From Bidens hawaiensis (lineage: Eukaryota; Streptophyta; Magnoliopsida; Asterales; Asteraceae), in assembly GCA_021521415.1 (NCBI GenBank), contig JAIQDT010000230.1, positions 1,405,501 through 1,469,500 of the forward strand: a stretch of DNA of 64,000 nucleotides. The letters run 5' to 3'. Below are positions 10,525 through 20,876 of the stretch, piece after piece; positions within the stretch are counted from its first letter, which is position 1, and every line of letters begins with the position of its first letter. The notes beneath the pieces were generated by a model. It was not told where the DNA came from. It worked only from the letters and a program-made list of their open reading frames with translations, and made no database searches. Made by a program: the position numbers and the translations under genes.

Positions 10525-12051
10525 TATTTCAATAACCTTTTTATAATATATTATTTGTTAGTTTTATTATAGAAATTATAAAAGAGAGTTAAGTAATTTT
10601 TGCACCCCCTGTGGTGAAAGAACGGATGCACTTTGCAACCCAAGCTTGAAAAATAGCCCACTTGACCCCTTGTCTTGGCATTTTCGATACATGTTGTATC
10701 CCTTCGTCTGTTAAATTACCAATTTGTCCCTTGTTCTGTTAAGGTACCAAGTCAATCATCGTCACCATCCGTTAACACCCACCTACAACCTCCCCCGCCA
10801 ATAACATCCTCAACAACAACCACCTTATCCGTCGTACACCACCTCCGACCCCCCAACCATTACCTTATGCAAACACCTCACCTTCAACATAAAATCTTAG
10901 CAAAATTCAAGAAAACAATTTCCACATTCAAGATCCAATTTTGACCACAAACACATTAATTATGTGCCCTCAATTTCACAAACCCCTTTTCACTTTTCCC
11001 ATATCTAACCAAAATCCATCTAGGTTTAGCAAAATTAGCATTGATAAAAGACATGTATCGAAAGACATTTGTTTGCATTGATAATCATATTGCCCAATCA
11101 ATGAAAAGACAAGGGTTCAAATTATATACTACCAAATTTTTTTATCTTTTGCAGTTGGAACACTAAGAACACGAATATGTTGAACCATCCACATCTAGCA
11201 TAGAAAAATTAAATATGAGTATGTGCTCACGTGGCGGTTTTGGTTTTCTATGGTTTCTTATATAATCTCTATATATTGTAATGCATTATTTAGTAATAAT
11301 CAATCAAACATTTTCCATCTTACACTGAGCACCTAGTATGTTGTAAGCTGCTACTTAATAACTAGCTAAACGTGTCGAGAGAATACCATAAACAAATTAT
11401 AAAAAGAAAATAAGTTCAAATTAAAATCACATCAAAAACAAATCATTGGAACAAAACCAGGTTGAAAACCCACTAACAGACCCAAAATATTTTCGTAACC
11501 TGACTAAATCTGAAAAAATAAATAAATGGCAATTAGCTTAACATAAAAATCTTTCGTGATGGGCATACCAAGATCGAAAAACTATGACACAATTGAAAAT
11601 GTTTCTCGTCCCGCCACTCAACTAAATACATACAGTAAAAATTAATACGAAGAACCACTACTGATGAAACATTGTTACCGACATGAAATATTCGCAAATG
11701 GTGCTTCTTTCTTTTGGGACGGGGCCTTGAACTTGTGATGGCATTAACAACTTCGTATACATCCTTTTATTGCAATGTTACATTGTTTGAGACCCGAAAT
11801 ATTGGCAAATGAATAAAAGATTGCATTTTTTATGCATGCCGACTTTTGTATACATCCTTACACCCAAAATGGTGTTATAGTAATCATTCACCCTATTTGA
11901 AAGATCATTAGTTAGGTTTCTTCTTTACAAGAGTGTTAGAAATGTTATGTTTGTAGGATGTAGTCGTTAAAAATATATCTACTTTATCTTCAATATAATA
12001 ATCCCTTTTTCTTATTATTGTTTTCTTATATGGGCTTTCCCTTTGTATGCA
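10525..12051. other. Intergenic DNA
   Basis: No gene. Around 10600-10680 the phrase GCACCCCCTGTGGTG resembles a MULE-type terminal repeat, but no inverted partner was found. Confidence 0.35.
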
Positions 12052-12059
12052 TATGGCTC

Positions 12060-12652
12060 TAGAGGTGCACAAATCGGGTTTTTCAAATACCCGGGTTCAG
12101 GTATGGAACCAGGTTCGGGTACGACCGGGTATTGGTAATAACCGAGTAGGGTTCGGGTCCGGGTATTGCCTCCAAAAACCATACCCTATGCATCGGGTTC
12201 GGGTAGGGTATAGAACCGGGTATTCCAAAACCGAGTATTTGAATACCCCATTTTCGGGTATTTAAAAAAACCCTATTTGTGGGTTTTTTCGTGCTTTTTT
12301 CCAGGTATTTTTCGAGTATATATTGGATATTTTAATAGGTTGCACTTTTTAGGAGTATTTTTCGGGTATTCTTAAGGTATTTTTCGGGTATACATCGGTA
12401 TTGGAAAACCCGGTTCGGGGTATTGGAAAAAACCGGTTCCTGGTATGGAACCGGTTCGGGTTTTCGGGTTTACCGGGTACAAATCGGGTCCGGTTCGGGT
12501 TCGGGTTTTAGTGCCGAAATGCATACCCTATCCGTACCCTACGGGTACGGTCGGGTACGGGTTCGGGTATTGAAAACCCGGATATTAAAAAAACCGGTTC
12601 CGGGTTTTCATTTCGGGTCCGGTTCCGAATTCAGGTTTTTTGTGCACCTCTA
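12060..12652. mobile_element. Non-autonomous hAT element sharing ends with the 37.7-kb transposon
   Basis: The left end TAGAGGTGCACAAATCGG is identical over 18 nt to the left end of the autonomous element at 37730. The right end is GTGCACCTCTA. The element is flanked by a perfect 8-bp target duplication, TATGGCTC (12052-12059 and 12653-12660). The 593-bp body consists of CGGGTTCGGGTA-type subterminal repeats in both orientations and has no transposase. It is a MITE-like derivative that could be mobilised by the related transposase (inference). Confidence 0.85.
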
Positions 12653-12712
12653 TATGGCTCATCTACCTTGTGAATTTGGGCTAAACACGTTGGGTTTACA
12701 ATGCTTCTACTT

Positions 12713-13020
12713 ATAGGTGTTAAAAAAACCAGTTTGGGACCGGTTTTAGGCAAACCGAACCGGTTTGGGTATAAAACCGGTTTCACCCAAACCGATCCAA
12801 CCCGCCAGTTTCAGGACCGGTTCCCCTTAATATCTACCAAACCGGTTTTAAAACCGAACCGGTTTGAGGAAAACCGGTCAAACCGGTTTATGAACCGAAC
12901 CAAACCGACGTGACCAGGCCGACCTATCTTGCTTCTAAACCGGTTTATAAACCGAACCAGTTTGAGTCTAATCGGTTTTGACCAGCCGTTGACCAAACTG
13001 GTTCGGTTTATAAACCCAAA
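12713..13020. mobile_element. ACCGGTTT-rich hAT remnant
   Basis: It begins TAGGTGTTAAAAAAACCAG, close to the hAT end, and is filled with ACCGGTTT/AAACCGGT repeats like the subterminal regions of 37730-40887. The right end and target duplication are not clear, so it is likely a degraded derivative. Confidence 0.5.
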
Positions 13021-13461
13021 ATATTCGGCTCTCCATTTGGGATTCTGCATCAACGGTCATCTTCTACATCGCTATAAGTACCCCGGTTCTTGATAGAATG
13101 AAACATAACACACTTAATCAATGTAGTCTTTATTGTGTTTTCAATCGGTTTCATTCGATTAGGTTTTCTTCCATTAAGTTAGGATTCTTTGTTTTTCAAA
13201 TTTTGTAATTCCTAAATTCAATCAAACCATCTTTCTGAAAATAATCGTGTTAAACTAATACGCAATTGTATAAAGGATTGAAGTTCATTTTTTATTCTTA
13301 TTAAGAATACATTTAGTTTATTCCTAACAATGCAACTTATTTATAGACGGGTTTATATTAATTAAAGACAAAGGTTTAAACTCAAATACATTGCAATAGT
13401 CCAAATTAAAAATAGAAGATACGGTTACAATGATTTAAAGACGGGTTGTAGTTTAACTGGA
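13021..13461. other. Intergenic DNA
   Basis: Nothing recognisable. Confidence 0.4.
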
Positions 13462-14815
13462 TTAAACATGTCTCAAATTAACTGGAACGGCAGTGAGTGG
13501 TACATTTCTTGGTCGAGAGAGGCCGAACTTCTCTTCCACATCCAAGTCTTGTGGTCTCATATTTCCGTCGAGCTTCCAGTCAAAGTTATAAACCAAAGCA
13601 GCCAATATTGTGTGTAACTCTCTATGAGCAAGATTCAATCCGGACAGATCCTCCTTCCTGCACCAAATGGTATAAGTTCGAAATCTTGGCCTCTATAGTC
13701 AGTTTTTGCTTCCAAAAATCTCTCTGGCATGAACACATTTGGGTTGGACCAACTTTTGGGTCTCGCCCAATCGCCCAAACATTACAGAGGATTTGTGCAT
13801 TTTTGGGGACTAAGAAGCCTTTGACTTCTACGTCATGTATGGCTTAGTGAGGTATAAGAAAAGGGACAGGAGGATGTAGCCGAAAAGTTTCTTTTATAAC
13901 AGCTTGTAGGTAAGATAGCTGAAAGATATCGTGTTCATTCAAAGTGTTGTTGTTATTATGCATGTGTTTCATTAGCTCCAACCGAGTTGTCTCCATTTTA
14001 TTGGGTTACGAATGAGTTCAGTCGTCGCCCATTCCAATGTGGTTGATACCGTATCAGTTCCCCCAAGAAACAAATTCTACATTAACGCGGCAAATGATTT
14101 ATATTGGATATAATATACATACGATTTACGAATGACTAATTTCATGATTTTCATGACTAATATAACACATTCTATGATAATACCATTTTATGTTAAGTAT
14201 CTACATACCGTGAACAAGTGCTTCAAGTCATTTATACTCAATTCGGATCCATCTTTGAAGTTGATATCAAGCAGCAAGTCCAAAACATCATTTTGAGTTG
14301 ATATATAATTGTCATCCAATGACGAAATCGCTCTTCTTTGCAATCTTTAATCAATGATGCTATCGAATAACTGAAAATCTGAATTTTGGAAGTAAACAAT
14401 AAAAGGACTATAAATCTAACTAACTAGCTTGCGCCGAACTCGTGCGTGCCTTTTGTTTGCGTACTTGTTTGCTACCATCTAGTCGTTGCCCAGAGAACAA
14501 GGATTCTTGAGTAATTCTTCGTAGTTTTCGCCATTGATCTCCGAGCGGGAGGAAAGTTATAGAGTATACTTGGGGACCGACCGGCTAGAGAATGATGGGT
14601 CATGTTTGTGAAAGAATTCTTTTGCCATGTCGGGTGATGAAATGACTATTGTTGTTTTACTTCCGAGCTTAAGTGACATTAAAGGACCGTAACGCTTAGA
14701 GAGTGTGGCTAGAGAGCGGTGGGGCTTGTTGCTAAGTTTTAAGAGGTTTCCTGTGATCGTAAAGGGTAAGGACCCGGCGGAAGCCACGGGTTACGCCGGC
14801 CAGAGATGGTGTATA
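13462..14815 (-). pseudogene. CYP76-like cytochrome P450 pseudogene
   Basis: Pieces of a microsomal P450 appear in order on the minus strand. They are the proline-rich hinge LPPGPYPF (about 14790), a block like NLLKLSNKPHRSLATLSKRY (14557-14787), the C-helix WRKLRR (about 14500), the exon 1 end NDVLDLLLDINF (donor after 14209), and exon 2 from 14076 with the I-helix GGTDTVSTT, K-helix ETFR, PERF and heme loop FGAGRRICP. The frame is broken many times: near the hinge, at 14557, in exon 2 after the I-helix, by a stop near the K-helix, and by one-base losses before PERF and inside the heme loop. About 100 residues between helices C and G are missing. The family (CYP76) is judged by wording and could be another CYP71-clan group. 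It is non-functional. Confidence 0.8.
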
Positions 14816-15015
14816 CATAGATGAAAGTTAAATAAGAAAGACTACACTACACAAGGAAATTGCTCTCAAAATGTTTTTAGCTTTTCTTAGTAACACTCGG
14901 AATATATAGGCAACAGCCCAACAACATGTAACTTTCATAACAAAAAACAACCATAAAAATAAAGAAAAGGACCCACTAACCAACAAAGACTTATTCTCCA
15001 AAACTTTGTGCATAG

Positions 15016-15440
15016 GTGAAGATAAATAATCGGATGCCTTTACGAACTAATTTAGTGAATAAGGGGATAGATGTCTCTTCGGTTCTGTGTCCTTTTTGTC
15101 TTAACTCGGAGGAGTCTTCAGATCATGTTTTAGGTGCATGTGGGGTAGCGACTAAAGTATGGAACACCATATGTAAGTGGCTTGATTTGTCTTTGATATA
15201 AGACTTTTATTTTTATGATTTGGAGATCTTGATATGACTCGACACGCTTTCAATTACTAGTAAGAAGCGGAAACTAATTCATGATATTATTCTCTCCCCG
15301 TGGTTGATCATCTAGCGGGCTCAAAATGACGTTGTTTTTCAAACGGAAGTTAGTAGAAAAGATCTTATTTTCGACTCTCTACTTATTTATTTGTTTTCAT
15401 GGATTACAAATAGAGATACTAAAGTATTATTAGTTGGACC
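15016..15440 (+). pseudogene. LINE reverse transcriptase zinc-binding (zf-RVT) fragment
   Basis: 15016-15201 encodes RMPLRTNLVNKGIDV followed by CPFC-x10-HVLGAC and a VWNTICKWLDL tail, the zf-RVT domain at the C-terminus of plant non-LTR retrotransposon pol. Downstream to about 15440 a broken frame continues (KRKLIHDII, SPWLII, RKDLIFDSLL). The RT and endonuclease domains are absent, so this is a truncated dead copy. Confidence 0.6.
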
Positions 15441-15810
15441 GAGTGACTTAAAAATCATCTTCTTATAATGTAACTGTTTTGTTTTTGTTGGTAGCTTTTA
15501 CTATTTTTGGTTCAATAAAAGTTGTTCTAAAAAGAAGTGAAGGACAAATAAACATATAACTTAAATAATAATAATAAAAACAAAATCACTGATCCAAGTA
15601 GTGGTACAACAAAAATCTAAGTTACAAACTAAATTGCTTAATTTATGTTAATCATGGCAAGTTCAATACAAAGTTTGTACTACAAACAAGTCACTTTAGA
15701 TAATAAAGAACTTCCAAAAGGTTGTCGTTGTATCTATATGCAAGATAAATGCCATATGCCACGATAAATTGACTAACAATGTTTAATTGTCAGTTTTTTA
15801 ATAGTATAAT

Positions 15811-16361
15811 TTGTATTTTGGTGAACACGCGATTCATTGCAAAGAACTCCCTGGGTTCAAATATAGACATGATTTGGTCAGAGATGTCCTTTGTGATGAG
15901 TTAAAACGGGCGGGAATCTCGGCAAGAAAAGAGGCTCCTGTGAATTTCTTATCGGATCCACGTGAAGGAAGGTCTACTCTCCAACCAGCGGACATTCTTG
16001 TGTTTGGATGGGCGGGGGGGAAGCATGCTTGTGTGGACCTTACTGGGGTGTCCCCTCTTGTCGGGCTTAGGGACACCGGGTTTGTTGCTAGGCATGCCGT
16101 GCTAAAGGCAAAGCAGGAAAAATTGCTAAGCACGAGAAGGCGTGTGTGGAGAATCAACACGCCTTCATTCCTTTTGCTTTTGACACATTTGGGTCTCTTG
16201 CCCCCGATGTTGTTGCTTTTCTAAAAAGAGTTCAGCGGGTCGTGTACAGTAACTCATCGACGCCGAAGAACGATAACTTTGTTTTCAGTAGGATCGGTTT
16301 TGACATTCAAAAGGGAGTGGCGGCGCAGCTTGTTGCCCGCTTACTTGCCTCTTTATTGTAA
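15811..16361 (+). pseudogene. C-terminal nuclease-like domain of a plant non-LTR retroelement protein
   Basis: The frame reads GEHAIHCKELPGFKYRHDLV, then RDVL, KRAGISARKEAPVNF, PADILVFGW and GGKHACVDLTGVSPLVG. Near 16120 a one-base shift moves the frame, and the product continues as ACVENQHAFIPFAFDTFGS through RIGFDIQKGVAAQLVARL to the stop at 16359-16361. This block is a known C-terminal extension of a group of plant reverse-transcriptase proteins, sometimes mislabelled 'auxilin-like'. The PAD...CVDLT pattern suggests a PD-(D/E)XK-type nuclease fold (inference). The RT part is missing and the frameshift makes it a pseudogene. Confidence 0.55.
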
Positions 16362-17620
16362 TTAGAACTATTTTTAATATAAAGTTATCGTAACTTTCTG
16401 TATACACATTGATAATTTGTATGATATTATAATATAATTAAACTTATTCAAATTAAAACTATAAATGAACATTAAATTTTACTTTCCATACAAACATATA
16501 AATTGTTACGATTTTAAGATAAAATATTATCTAAGATTAAATAACATGACATCGATTCTTTTATTGCTAATGATGGGTTTAGAATTAGATAGGTTTGTGA
16601 CATTTTAGACAATTTTGTTTTTATGAAGTGTGACTATCAATATTCGGTTGTTTTAAGATTTAACATTAATCTTTTTGTACCTTTACATTTTGTCTTTACT
16701 TTTGATAATATTATCTTGAGCTTGAGTTTTTAAAATCATCAACCTATTACTATACCTCATAAACTTCTAATAAACCAAGATTTTGCATCATCTTCAGATA
16801 GGATATGTATAAGAACCAATTCAAACATCTAGAAATATGAAATATATCTAAGCGATTTTATTAAAACATCTAGAAAACTTGTTATTTGTTTATCCAAATA
16901 AGATTGAGAAATATAAAAATGAAATATCATGACATGAGGGGATTACGGAACTAGCCCACATGATAAAAATGCAAGCTTTTTAAATTTGATTGTGAACTTT
17001 GCGAGACCACTTGATCCCAGAAATATAAAAATGAAATAACATGACACGAGCTTTTTAAAAATGTGAGCCCACTTGACCAGAAAAATCGGCTCGGTTTAGG
17101 TTATACCTAGTTTTAAAATGGCACTGAACCGCAACACTCGCCGAACCTAACCACACCAAACACGAAATTGAACCATACTCGAACCTTTTTGAATTTTATA
17201 TTATTGGATTTATAAAGTTTTTGTGTGTTCCGAAAATTTCCGGGTCCAATTTTATAAGTGGCTAAGCCAACTTTTTTCAGGCCTAGACGTTTTAAACTCA
17301 ATTGCAAAGCTGAAAACCTATCAATAAGCTAACCAAACTCATATGTAAAATCGAAAAACTGAAACCGATGTATTTTTTAAAAGTTAATAATTCAAATTTG
17401 ACTCGATTTTGAGTTAAAACTGTCCTGTGAGCCATGTGGCAACCTAATGTAAACACATTGATTGAGTGTAATTTGGCATGTTTCTCATTAAAATAATAAA
17501 TAATAATAACAAATTAAACTTTTACATTATTTATAAAAATAAAAAAAAACAAAAAAAAAACTAATCTAATCTTTTTCATTTTTTCTGAGATTAAAAGATA
17601 AATAAAAAAACCTAGAAACA
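16362..17620. other. Intergenic DNA
   Basis: No gene. A phrase (AATATAAAAATGAAATA.CATGACA.GAG) is duplicated near 16913 and 17021. Around 17080-17300 GAACC/GGTTC-type words suggest a worn hAT end. Confidence 0.35.
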
Positions 17621-18388
17621 AGAATGCTGTCATAGATTTACTTTTCAGGTCATTCACTTCTTGTTAGGGATACTTTTTAGTATCTATTCCCTCACACACA
17701 CACTCACAAAGTATATTCTAAATTTCTAACTTTCTTTTCTGCTTCTCATTATTGTACTCTTTTGCTTACATATGGTTTTCTAGATTACTTCAAGAAAGAG
17801 TCCCACAGCCATTGTAGTGGGACCCACATGACATGCAAGTTCAAATGAGCAAGCCAGGAAATAAATAACAAAAATGGTGTTCTCATATCCACCTTTATCA
17901 ACCAATGGCCCTCACACTCTTCCAACTTTGAGTCCACCCAAAGACAAATGGTTTCCATTTTTGGGCAATATTTTTTTCCATCATTTTTGAATGAATCTTG
18001 ATCTGGAATTTGGTCAAGACTCAAACTTTATGATCTTTTTGGTTGAATTTGTCACAAATTGAAGTCTTTTGGTTGTTGGGTTCCTTGAAACCTTGCATAA
18101 AAAATCATAATTCGTGTGTATATCATCTTTGGTTGCAAATCTTGACTTCCTTGCAATTCTTGTATATTAAACATGTTTATAATGTTGGTTAATGTGTTTT
18201 TGCAATAGGGTTTTCCATAATCTTGATTAAGATTTTGGTCATACCCTAAATCTTGCTCTGTAATTAAATTATGTGTTTCATTTTTCGTTCTTTTCGGTCC
18301 TTTTCAAATATTATTTTGTAACTAGGATTTTATTTTTCTTGGGAACTTTTTAAATTTTTGGGGAAGTTGAAGTAATAAGAGACATAAG
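17621..18388 (+). promoter_or_regulatory. Putative upstream/5' UTR region of the RING-H2 exon
   Basis: This is low-complexity leader-like sequence with pyrimidine-rich stretches and CACACACACT, leading to the ATG at 18389. No defined TATA or splice structure could be fixed. Confidence 0.25.
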
Positions 18389-18547
18389 ATGTTCGGTAAA
18401 ACAATGAATTTGGTTACTACAATTATGGGCTTTGCAATGAGTACCACTTTCATTGTATTTGTCTGTGCTAGGCTCGTTTGTGGGCGGTTTTGTCGATATG
18501 AGTCACGCCAGTTGTTTGAGATCGGCTCAAGGATCGACCTTGAGAGG
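18389..18547 (+). pseudogene. Orphan first exon of an ATL-type RING-H2 finger gene
   Basis: ATG at 18389 opens a 53-codon exon that ends at a good donor (GAGAGG then GTATGA). The peptide has an N-terminal hydrophobic segment (residues about 8-30: LVTTIMGFAMSTTFIVFVCA), then basic residues, then the phrase QLFEIGSRIDLER. This matches the membrane-anchored N-terminus of ATL7/ATL59-type RING-H2 ubiquitin ligases as I recall them. No exon with the C-x2-C...H-x2-H RING-H2 signature is visible before FN3K begins at 20877. A MULE-like element (19236-20431) lies between. Either the rest was lost or the match is fortuitous. Confidence 0.4.
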
Positions 18548-19226
18548 GTATGATTTTCATCCTTAAACATTTGTGCTGTATTTTTCTTAAATGTAATAAG
18601 TAATAATAACCTTGGATATTTAGAATGCTTATATTTCATCATCATATATAAAGAACTTACTAGGCTCTTGCTTGTAAAGATCATTGAATCATATTTGTTA
18701 ATTGTTGCGGTTTGATCTAGTTACACAAACTTAAATGGACCTTATAATCAAAAAAGGGGGGGGGGGGGTTGAATGTGTATAAACTCAACAATCAATTGAT
18801 TCTTAAACGAATCCGGTACTTAAACTGGGGACAATATGGTTTCCCGTGTAATGTTGTTAACTTATGTTACTCGCCTGGAGGGATCCACGAATACTGGTGC
18901 TCGTCAGTCCAGATGGTTCCAGAGTATTTGGTGATGGCGAGAAACGAGTCTCCGACGTCTGTGTATTTTACAATCTTAGGGTTTATATTGGGGGCTTAAA
19001 TTGAGGAGGTAGATGTGAACTCCTTGATACGATTTTTCCTCTTCGAAATCCTATTATATCATTGATTCGATTGAAGATTGTAAAATTAATATTTTGTAGA
19101 TCTAAGAGGTGATGCTGTTGAGAGGAAATAAATGTGAACTAGGATGGAGTTGGTAATGAAGAGGCGGTAGGTGGGTGGAAGAGAGAGAGAGATCTATTAA
19201 TTTTGTTTTTGGTTGTAAGTTTTTAA
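18548..19226. other. Non-coding stretch after the orphan exon
   Basis: Includes a poly-G run (about 18757-18768) and a short uncharacterised open frame at 18769-18999 with no recognisable domain. Confidence 0.3.
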
Positions 19227-19235
19227 ATTTTAAAA

Positions 19236-19630
19236 GAGAAAATTCCAATTTGCCTCCCTGAGATATATCGGCGGGAGATGGATTGACCACTGAAAAAGAA
19301 TTTGCGCATTTTGCGCACCTGTGTTTACCGAGCGGGTTTTTTTGGCTCCCTGCAATGTTTATTATGATCAGAATGCTCCCTGGCAGTGTTAATAATTGGT
19401 TAAATGACCATTATACCATTCATCTTCATCTTCATCATTAACATTTAAACACATTAAGAATATCAAGAACATAAACCCAGAAAAACAAGAACATCAAGAA
19501 CTCTAACACAAACACAAACCCAAAAAATCAAGAACATCATCTCCGTCTAAGAACCCTAACTCATAAATCTTATACAAACACATAAATTAACATCATCATT
19601 CAAATACAAACTCATATCTTCATCTTCATC

Positions 19631-19668
<38 letters not shown>

Positions 19669-20431
19669 CATCTTCATCTTCTTCACCCGCAACCCATCAC
19701 CGCTGCTGTCACCACCATTCCTTCACCACACCATATCTTTATCTTCACCACCACCACCCATTTTCTTCACCCGCAACCTGTCACCGTCGCTGTAACTTAT
19801 AATTCGATCCCGTGGCCATCGCCGTCACCACCGTCGAAAATCGTATTCAGGTCGTTAAACATTATAGCCGCCATCCTCTCATGCCTCTCTGCCAGAAAAT
19901 CGGATTCCGGCCACCGGCTGCCGGAAAATCGGATTCCGGCCCTTTTCACATCTTCAACCTCCATCATCACATCACTACTCACCAAACACCATGCGCTACC
20001 ATTCTTGCTCACTAAAGTGGCATCACCGTATTTATTTTCAAATCTCATCCACACCTTAGATCTAGATCTATGCTTTTTTTTGTTCAAATTCTTGTATAAA
20101 ACCTATGGATTTGGTGGTGGGAAGTTTTCCGGTGAACGAGGGCGACGACGGTGGTTACGAGGGAGAGATGAGAGAGAGTTGAGATGATGATAATGATAAT
20201 GATGAGCTACTCTAGTATTATTATTATTATTACTATTATTGTTATTATTATTAGATATTATTATTATTTGTCTAATTACTAAAGTACCCTCAACCGGGGG
20301 CTCAATACACTCAACCAGGGGCTCATATTACAATTATAACAAACATAATGTTACATAATGCGTAAATTATTTTTCAGTGTTCAATCCATCTCCCGCCGAT
20401 ATATCTCAGGGAGGCAAATTGGAATTTTCTC
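19236..20431. mobile_element. MULE-like element with about 80-bp terminal inverted repeats
   Basis: The left end (GAGAAAATTCCAATTTGCC, continuing CTCCCTGAGATATATCGGCG) is inverted at the right end (about 20355-20431). Flanking 9-mers ATTTTAAAA (19227-19235) and TTTTTAAAA (20432-20440) match at 8 of 9 positions, the duplication length of Mutator-like elements. The 1.2-kb interior has no transposase. It holds (CATTCATCATT)n (about 19618-19672), proline/threonine-like CCACCACC-rich blocks and an ATT microsatellite (20215-20275). The GC-rich central part (19680-20190) contrasts with the AT-rich ends and could be captured host sequence (a Pack-MULE). Confidence 0.7.
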
Positions 20432-20876
20432 TTTTTAAAAATGAAGTGGAAGTTGGGACCCACATGTTTTAAAGAAAACATCGTGTAAGTTTGTCATCTC
20501 ACTAAAAAATGCCATATCAGCAACAAAACTAACGAGGCTAGAGTCCGTTAAGTTTAAAAATGACAGAAGAAAATATGTTACAAGTTAGGAGTGATAGAAG
20601 ACAAATTATTAATTAGAAGTGTTTCTTATCGATGAGTAAAAGTTATAAGGATTTAAAACCAATATTAACAAATATCATTTTTTTCTCACTAAAAATATCC
20701 TTTTGTGGGGCTTCATCAAGATACTTACTCCAAGCCCAAAAAAGATCCAAGAAAAAAAAAGGTAAAAAAACAAAAAAGAAGAAAGCTCCACCAATTATTG
20801 TTGGTGATGAGAATCTGCTTGCAATGAGTGACTGAGTGAGTGTGTGTTGAAGCAGCTGCTGCAAGCCAACCAAGAA

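Noticed and set aside
12423..12716. 97-aa ORF rich in Gly, Val and Arg
   Set aside because: Product of the CGGGTTCGGGTA subterminal repeats of a non-autonomous hAT element, not a gene.
13497..13847. 116-aa plus-strand ORF
   Set aside because: Lies over exon 2 of the P450 pseudogene; the minus strand encodes recognisable PERF and heme motifs.
19797..20087. 96-aa minus-strand ORF inside the MULE-like element
   Set aside because: No recognisable domain, and the plus strand gives a similar-length frame; kept only as a hint of captured sequence.
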